This document shows, in pieces, positions 27,301-36,300 of a DNA stretch of 64,000 bases. The stretch lies in the NCBI GenBank assembly GCA_964017125.1, contig OZ024902.1:56034791-56098790 (forward strand), given 5' to 3'. Source of the DNA: Flabesymbios commensalis (Eukaryota; Annelida; Polychaeta; Terebellida; Flabelligeridae). Below the pieces are notes generated by a model that worked only from the letters and a program-made list of their open reading frames with translations, was not told the DNA's origin and ran no database searches. Both the position numbers and the translations under genes were made by a program. The stretch's first letter is position 1. Every line of letters begins with the position of its first letter.

Positions 27301-30300
27301 TTTTGAGAATTGTCAAGGACCGATTTTTTTTAGTCCAAAACATATTTCAGATTAATAGCGATATCTTGAAAGGACAATGACCAGGTGTTTATAAATCAAA
27401 ACGGCCACTAGCTACGTTAACCACGCTAACAGGGAACACGCTCTATAAGCCCAGATAGCGTCTAACCCTTTGCAGATACGAGGCGTTATATCCTCACTTT
27501 AAATCTGTGACGATAGGGCAGATAATGTAGCCCTATATGCGCTACAGTTATTGCCACTACTTACTTGATCTAACAGATTAAAACAAGAGGCCAGATTGAA
27601 ATCGACTTGAAACTATGTGCTTACATATATTAAGGCCAAAATAAATATTCAGTGTAAAATCCAAATGACAATTACATCATCCTCATCAGTCAATCTATGT
27701 ACAACCCACAGGACTCTTACAGGCAAACAGGAGATGACTGAATGTTGTTTCAACGTCAACTCAACATCACAGTCTGTGGACCAGTCATAAGGGTACAGCT
27801 CGGGCCAAAGTTGATTTTTTCCCAGGCAGTGATCACCATTAGGGGAGGGAGGTGGGCGCATGGCCCTTCCCCGCAAACACGAGATGTTTACCTAGTGCTG
27901 GTTTAATGCTGGGCCAGCATCGCAGACTATGTTTGCTAGGTATGCTTATTTGGTGGGCAGCTGATTGACTGATCAACATCTAGCCATCCCTGCCATGCGT
28001 CAACGTCCCTGCCGGCTGTTACGTTATAGTCAGTGACCACGGTCTTCATATGACTGTACTGGAGAGGGGTGTGATAGTTGAGTGACAGGGCTGCGTAACA
28101 CAATTATGACGGCTCCAATATGTCTGCCATCCCAACACGCTAATTACCGCCTGACATTCCTGTGTGCTATAGACATTATTATTTCTATAATTGATCATCA
28201 GATCATGGTGTATCATCTCATTACATTCTCTGAAAAATTGAATACTATTGTATTGTAAAAAATGTTTAATTTAGGTTATACAAAATAAATTATTTTCTAA
28301 AACTAATGTAAGCATTAAATTGACTCATAGGGCATATCCTTATTTGACCATTGGACATAAAGGTGTGGGTCATCCCTACGGGGCAGTCCAGAGAGACAGC
28401 TGCGCAATGATTGAATCATTCATACAAAACCTCCAACAGAAGCCGCAAGTGGACTTTTGGTATTGGTTACTGGAAAATAAGATTTTTCATTCTAATTAAA
28501 AAGCCACGGCTACAATTAGAAATTTTATGGTAATATGACTCACAATTCCTTTCTTTAATTCACTTTTCTCCTCATCAGTCCATCTTGTTCGTTTTATTGC
28601 TGTCTTGTTGTTTTCTTCCTTTTTGACATTCAAAGTTGACATTTTGGTGGCTTTTGTACCAGAAATATAATACCTCAAAATGTTAAAGATTTTAAGTACA
28701 TGCTAGAGAGAAAAACATACAGTTGACCTATTTCAATGTAATCATTTCATACATTTTTCTGAAATGCAGAAAAGCGGGAAATTATGAAAATATCTAAATT
28801 TTCCGTTTATTAAATAAATATAAACCATGACATTATCTACATGTAATGAAACATATTTTGATTATCTTCAATTTAAAGGTTTTACATTAGTGACAACAAA
28901 TATCGATTTTAAAATATAATAAAATCCCATAACTTTGGTTGGAATAAAAAAAATTACTAATGGTTTCAACCACAGAAAAAGTTTATTTGTTGTATTTCAC
29001 AATATAGCATTATCTCTCTTAAATGAACAAGAGGCCAAAGGCCACCACAATCCCCCACCCGCCCTGGTGATAAAAAATGTGGCAAAGTGTATCCTTCGCT
29101 GAAGTCTCACATTTGGTTTTATAGAGATGATCTATCAATCTAGCTACATGTAGCTTTCCAGATATCAGCAGAATAAAGTAAATAATGATTGATAGTCAGC
29201 CATTTTGAATTTGATGAAGTTCCAACTTTTTCAAGGTGCATCCTTTCATAGAGTCTCACATTTTGAAGTAATGGTCTAGCTATCTGCACAGTTTGACAGA
29301 CAGATCTGAAATTTATTGCACACAATATATCTGAAAGTGGATAATATATTATTCTTGTCACGGCAATAGAGTGAGCCACTGTCAGTGTTGATAATTGCCA
29401 GCTATGAGCATACGCTGTTTTGTCAAGATACCCCCCTCTCCCTCTGACTCCTCCCATGTCAAGAGGCTGAGCTGACCCATTCCCAGGTCATACGTGGATG
29501 ATTGGCAGCTTACACAAACTTATATAGAATCTTGTTAGATAGTATTTCATACAAGACTACATAAGTCCAGGAGCTCCCGCTCCGAATTAGAATTTGATTT
29601 AAGCAATTTTGTATAGGGTTATTAATGTAGTCCTAGTCTAGGTCAAAAATCAAGACGCAAGACAATTAGGTCTAAGAAGCCCAGTCTAAGAGTAAGATAA
29701 GAACTAGACAGTCTGTCAGAGATTGCAAACCCCCATTGAAATTAATGATCCTAATCAGTATCCCAGTAATGGTCCACCTATCTGGCATGGTTTACCCGAT
29801 ATCAGGCCAATCGAGTTAACTAATAGCTGATTTACGGTCATTTTGAATTCAATATAAATTAGTTAAAAACTTAGGGTGCATCCTCCCCCAAAACCTCAAA
29901 TTTTGTTTTATAGTAATGGACTAACATCTAACACAGTTTGCAAAATATTGGGCATGTGAAAGTAAATAATGGCAGATAGAGGGCCATTTTGAATTTGAAC
30001 GAGTCAGAATTTTTCAAGATGCATCCTCAGCTGAAATCTCACATTTCATTCTATAGTAATCGTCTAGCTATCTAGCACGGTTTACCAAATATCGGCCATG
30101 TGAAAGTGAATAATGGCCTAAAGGCGGCCATTTTGAATTTGATCAAGTCAAAATTTTCCAAGATGCATCCTCAGCTAAAATCTCACATTTCATTCTATAG
30201 TAATGGTCTAGCCATCTAGCACGGTTTACCAAATATCGCCCATGTGAAAGTGAATAATGGCCGATAGGAGGCCATTTTGAATTTGATCAAGTCAAAATTT

Positions 30301-33300
30301 TTCAAGATGCATCCTCTCCTGAAATCTCACATTTTGTTTTATAGTAATGGTCTAGCCATCTAGTACGGTTACTAAAAACCGGCTATGTGAAAGTGAATAA
30401 TGGCCGATAGGCGGTCATTTTGAATTTGATCGAGTCAATTTTTTTCAAGATGCATCCTCTCTTGTAGTCTCACATTTTGTTTTATAGTAATGGTCCAGCT
30501 ATCTAACACGGTGTACCAAATATCAGCAATGTGCAAGTAAATAGTGGCCGATAGGCGGCCATTTTGAATTCGATTGAGTCTAAAGTTTTTAAAAGGCATC
30601 CTCTCTCGAAACGTCACATTTTGTTTTATAGTAATGGTCTAGCTATCTAGCACGGTTTACCTGATATCAGGCCTATCGAGGTGAATAATGCTGATTGTCG
30701 GCCATTTTGAATTCGTAAGTTAAAAATTTTCAGGGTGCATCCTCCCCCGAAAACTCACACTTTGTTTTATAGTAATCAGGTAATGGTCTAGCCATCTAGC
30801 ACGGTTTACCAAATATCAGCCATGTGAAAATGAATAATATCCGAAAAGGCGGCCATTTTAAATTTGATCAAGTCAATTTTTTTCAAGATGCATCCTCATC
30901 TGAAATCTCACATTTCGTTTTACAGTAATGGTCTAGCCATCTAGCACGGTTGCCCAAATAACGGCCATGTGAAAGTGAATAATGGCCGATAAGCGGCCAT
31001 TTTGAATTTTATCGAGTCAAATTTTTCCAAGATGCATCCTCTCCTGAAATCATACATTTTGTTTTATAGTAATGGTCTAGCCATCTAGCACGGTTTACCA
31101 AATAACGGCCATGTGAAAGTGAATAATGGCTGATTGGCGGCCATTTTGAACTCTGACAAAATGATTTTTTTCAAAATACATCCTCTCCTGAAGCCTTACA
31201 ATTTGTTTTATAGTAATGGTGTAGATATCTTGAGCGGTTTTCATGATATTCCACAATATCAGGCCTGTCAAGGTGAATAATGGCTGATAGGCGGCCATTT
31301 TGAATTTTATCAACTTCAATTTTTTCAGGATGCATCCTCTCCTGAAACCTTACAATTTATTTAATTTAATGGTGTAGCTATCTTGAGCGGTTTTCATGAT
31401 ATTCCGCAATATCAGGCCTGTCGAGGTGAATAATGGCCGATGGGCGGCCATTTTTAATTTTATCGACTTGAAATTTTTCAAGATGCATCCTCTCCTGAAA
31501 CCTCACAATTTGTTTTATAGTAATGGTGTAGCTATCTTGAGCGGTTTTCATGATATTCCGCAAAATCTTTCAGTCGGATTTACCGATGTTATAAATTAGG
31601 TCAAAGTGCTGGGTCAACTTCAAGGTCAAGGTCCAAAAACCTGAAAAGGCACAACTAGGGACCTTAGAGAACATGTATGTGCAATATGACTGTCATCGGC
31701 CCAGTACTTTTCGAGATCTGCTCCGGAAACGAAGTGCGCGTCAAAACGTCTAAATAGGTCATAGTTCTGAACCAGAAGTAGGTCAAAGTTCAAATACCCC
31801 AAAAGGCACAACTAGACCCCCTAGGGGTGTTGTGTGTAAAATTTGAAGACAATCGGACAAGTACTTTCAGAGATATGCTCCGGAAACGAATTGTTTACGG
31901 ACGGCCCAACGGCCCAACGCCGTCACATCATCATTTTCTCCTCTGCAACCTTGCGTATTGAATTCAGATTAAAAATATTTTAACCCGTCCATTATCCACC
32001 TGGAAGTAACCCACATACCAAAAATTGTTATCCTAGCTTATTTTCTCTCAAAGTTATAGGCAAAAGAAGAGGCCAAAAAAAAAACGGAGGTAGAATCCAT
32101 AGCTCCCTTCGCTCACCTACGGTGACGGCGGGAGCTAAAAAGAATGTGAGATTTGCTCCAGCCAGTTACTTGTAAGTGCGACACCTGACTCGTAGCAACT
32201 CAACCGGTGTCAACACCATCAGCAGTGCTCAGATCCTAGTCAGTTGTCAAGTGGACAAATTTAGCCTTTAAAATTTAGATTCAATGGCTATTAACTTGGC
32301 CACATGCCAATCGTGACTCCCCCAATGGTTGTAATTCAAAAACTGACCACTAGGAGAAAGTCCTGCTGCAACTCTCAGAAAGTATACCATAAAATAACTT
32401 GACTATGTGAAATTTTGGAACTATTGTTAACTTTCGGCTACTTGATTGGTACAACAGTAATGTGAGATATCATTGTACCCATAGGGGATTTACCGTAAAA
32501 AAAACATATGTACATGTATAATTATTAACTAAAATGTATATAGGAACATGTATTCTCTGTACTATGACTGTTGGAATTACTATGTATAACACAATATTTA
32601 TTAAAGTTATAGAACAATTTTTGATATGAATATTAGATTCAGTTTAAAGCTTATAATACAAAATAAATGGTATATGCATAATTTGTTGGATAAATTTATA
32701 GCATAAACAACATTGTGTAAACAACATGAAATTTCTGGGCTATAATCTGTTACAGTAGTCCCCCTCTGATACGACTTTCATACTGCCAGAGAACAAAAGT
32801 CGCATCCAAGGGGTAGTCGCATCTGGGAGGGGTGAAAAAACTCTAGGAAAAACGAAAAATGGGCCGAATTTGATGTTTAAAACAGCACCATTTAAACACC
32901 TCCATTCTCATTGTGACACTATCAGCGCAGTTGACAGCATGTGTTAATTGCCTGTTCTACCAGTAACACGTAATTCAGGAGTACTGGAAGTGGCTTGTGT
33001 TTTCATAAGCATTGAAGCAGTGTTTTTTCCACATTTCAATATAGGCAGGCCTATGTTTTACAGTACAAAACATGTGACACTGACTGTGACAGCTACTTTC
33101 AATTGATGTCAACGTCAAAAGTTAGGACTAAAGGTTGAATACTGAGTCATAGTGTTCCATCCTGGCCTGCATTAACTCATAGCAGTCTGGCCGTTTTGAC
33201 ATTGGACGTCTGTGTGGTCTGGCCATTTTTGTGATTTTGAGACATAATGTCTTACTTTTAAAATAAATTTAGAATTATGGCATATGTATTTCCCATACAC

Positions 33301-36300
33301 CATAGGAACACACATACAATATATATCCAGGATACACTTCATTTAAACGGCCAATGTGATGTTGCCATGGCAACCGACAGCCATTTTGAATATGCTAATT
33401 AGGTAGTCAAATTTTCGGAAATTTTGCTTAAAAATGGTATTTTTGAGATTCACGGAGATTCAGGAGTACAACATTACATCAATTCACATAAAATATATTA
33501 AAATACATCACAAATGGTTCGAAGAAGCATTCAATAGTCTTTATAAACAAATTAATAGGGTGAATAAGTTATTACCATGGGATTTAGCAATCTTTCTAAA
33601 TTCCCTGAGATGCATACTGGATTTCAAATTTTGAGATGCACCAAGTTTGACATTCCCAACTCATATGGGAAATACCAAAAGCCTCGTATTCATCTGAGCC
33701 TGGAGCTCGATTTTTATTTCGGAAACAGTTGTGATGCAGATAAGTCAACTCTTTATGTTCCAGGCTCCCCATACTTGGTTCATAGTTGCGCAAGTGATGT
33801 CATTTGGTGAATGGCTAAGCATTATTGCCAGGTCCGAGCTGGGCTCGGACCTAGACTGCAGCGTCATAAATGCCAGGTCCGAGCTGGGCTCGGACCTAGA
33901 CTGCTATGAGTTAAAACAATGTACCCTATTATCCCTAATAAACGGGCCAGGTAGGGAGACGCAGTTGGGTCTTGTCTATTATATAAGTGCATCGATATGT
34001 GATCGATATTACATTACCAAATAAAAAATTAAAAACAAATGTTATGGATGTACACTGTATTCTCATTGAAATATTCAATGACAAACAGGCGAGGCAGGCG
34101 TCTTCTATGTTGACTAAGATGTGAAGTTAAACAAACAATACCGACAACCGACAACACTAGCACAAATATCCGACTTCTCAGATCCGACTTCTCCTATTAT
34201 GCGACTTTTTTTCTGAGCACCAACGTGCTTTACACTGTTAAGCACCCCTTAAATGCGACTTCCCCTCTCCCACAACATGCGACCTTCAAATTATGGCACT
34301 ACCTAGCGACCTCCCTCTAAAGATACGCCTTTTTGAAATTAGCTGCTCAGTGGCACCGTCAGCCTGGCATGAGCTGCTGGTCTGACGATATTGCTTGTGT
34401 GTACATACAGGCCAGTAGATATGTATGCTAAGCCACTGTCGGCTTAAGGCTGGTACAGCGTCGTATAAAGTGGGCCAGCATTGACACAATACACTGAAGA
34501 TGTGTACTGGTAGCTTCAAATCACCAGATAGCGATATCCTTCTAAAAATACGACTTTTTGAAATTAGCTGTTCCCAGACTGTGTCACGTCTGCAGATGTC
34601 TGTAGGCCCTGCGCTGACAAGAGACGACTTTTTAATGTTTATGGATGACTAAATGTATATAACGACTTTATTATTCTAGTCACATTGTTGGAGACGCATT
34701 TCAGAATATAGTGGCTGAAAAATGCTTTCCGGTGATATAACTATTTTTACTGTATCTTAAATACTTTTTCTGTTATTAATTTAAAACCATGTTTAATTGG
34801 GATTTCATTGTAAATATTTATTTACATACGGTGCAGTTAACATCCAGTGCACCCTTGGCTTTACAAGGTGCATTACACCACTAATTAGCAGGGGACGTCA
34901 ACCGTGTCAGTGTGTTGGCTAGTTGTGATAAACATCCCACTTCAAATACCTAGCTTTTTCAATTATGGTCGCACGGACATGTAATAAATATCATTAGAAA
35001 GCTTATTCAACGCTGAAAATAATGATATAATGATAATGATAGCTCCTAATCTCACGAAGTTATTGATTTGGAAAATGAGGCAGGTGTAACAGTCTATCAT
35101 CATGGGGATAGACGTAAACAGGGTTTGCCGCCACGAGACGCCAAACCGATGTGGCCATTGACGACTATGGCCCAGCATTAGAACAACACTGCACCAACGT
35201 CTCGCGCCGACCATATTCACAACCACGTGCATTACAGTGCCTCAGAGTGTATACACGTGAAGATAATATTTGTGCTAGTGTTGTCGGTTGTCGGTATTGC
35301 TTGTTTAACTTCAAATCTTAGTCAACACAGAAGACAACTGCCTCGCCTGTTTGTCATTGAATATTTCAATGAGAATACAGTGTACATCCATAACATTTGT
35401 TTTTAATTTTTTATTTGGTAATGTAATATCGATCACATATCGATGCACATATATAATAAACAAGACCCAACTGCGTCTCCCTACCTGGCCCGTTTATTAG
35501 GGATAATAGGGCACATTGTTTTATTGCTGGCCAGGATGGAACACTATGACTCAGTATTCAACCTTTAGTCTTAACTTTTGACGTTGACATCAATTGAAAG
35601 TAGCTGTCACAGTCAGTGTCACATGTTTTGTACTGTAAAACATAGGCCTGCCTATATTGAGATGTGGAAAAAACACTGCTTCAATGCTTATGAAAACACA
35701 AGCCACTTCTAGTACTTCTGAATTACGTGTTACTGGTAGAACAGGCAATTAACACATGCTGTCAACTGCACTGATAGTGTCACAATGGAGGTGTTTAAAT
35801 GGAGGTGTTTAAATGGTGCTGTTTTAAACATCAAATTCGGGGGGGACTACTGTATCAGCAATATTTAAGTAAATAAAGTTGTTTTGTCCGACAAATGTAG
35901 GTCAAAGGTCCTAACCCTCAAAATGCACATGTACACCCGCTAAGTGATATGTGTGTGCAAAGTGAGAATAATCCTCGCATGGATTTCACAAGATACGCTC
36001 CAGAAACAAGATTGTTAGAGTGAAAAACTACTTTGGCCAAGAAATGTAGTCAAAAAGTAGGTGAAAGGTGATAACACCCTAAAGGCACATTTACATCCCT
36101 AAATGATGTGTGTGCAGTTTGAAAGTAATCCCCTCATGGATTTCAGGAATATGCTCCAGAAACAAGATTGTTATTTTCAAAAGTATTTTCAAAAGCTATC
36201 TTGTCCAATAAATATAGGTAAAAAAGTAGGTCAAAATTTATAACCCCTGAAAGGCACATCTACATCACCAAAGTGATGTGTGTGTGCAATATGAAATCCC

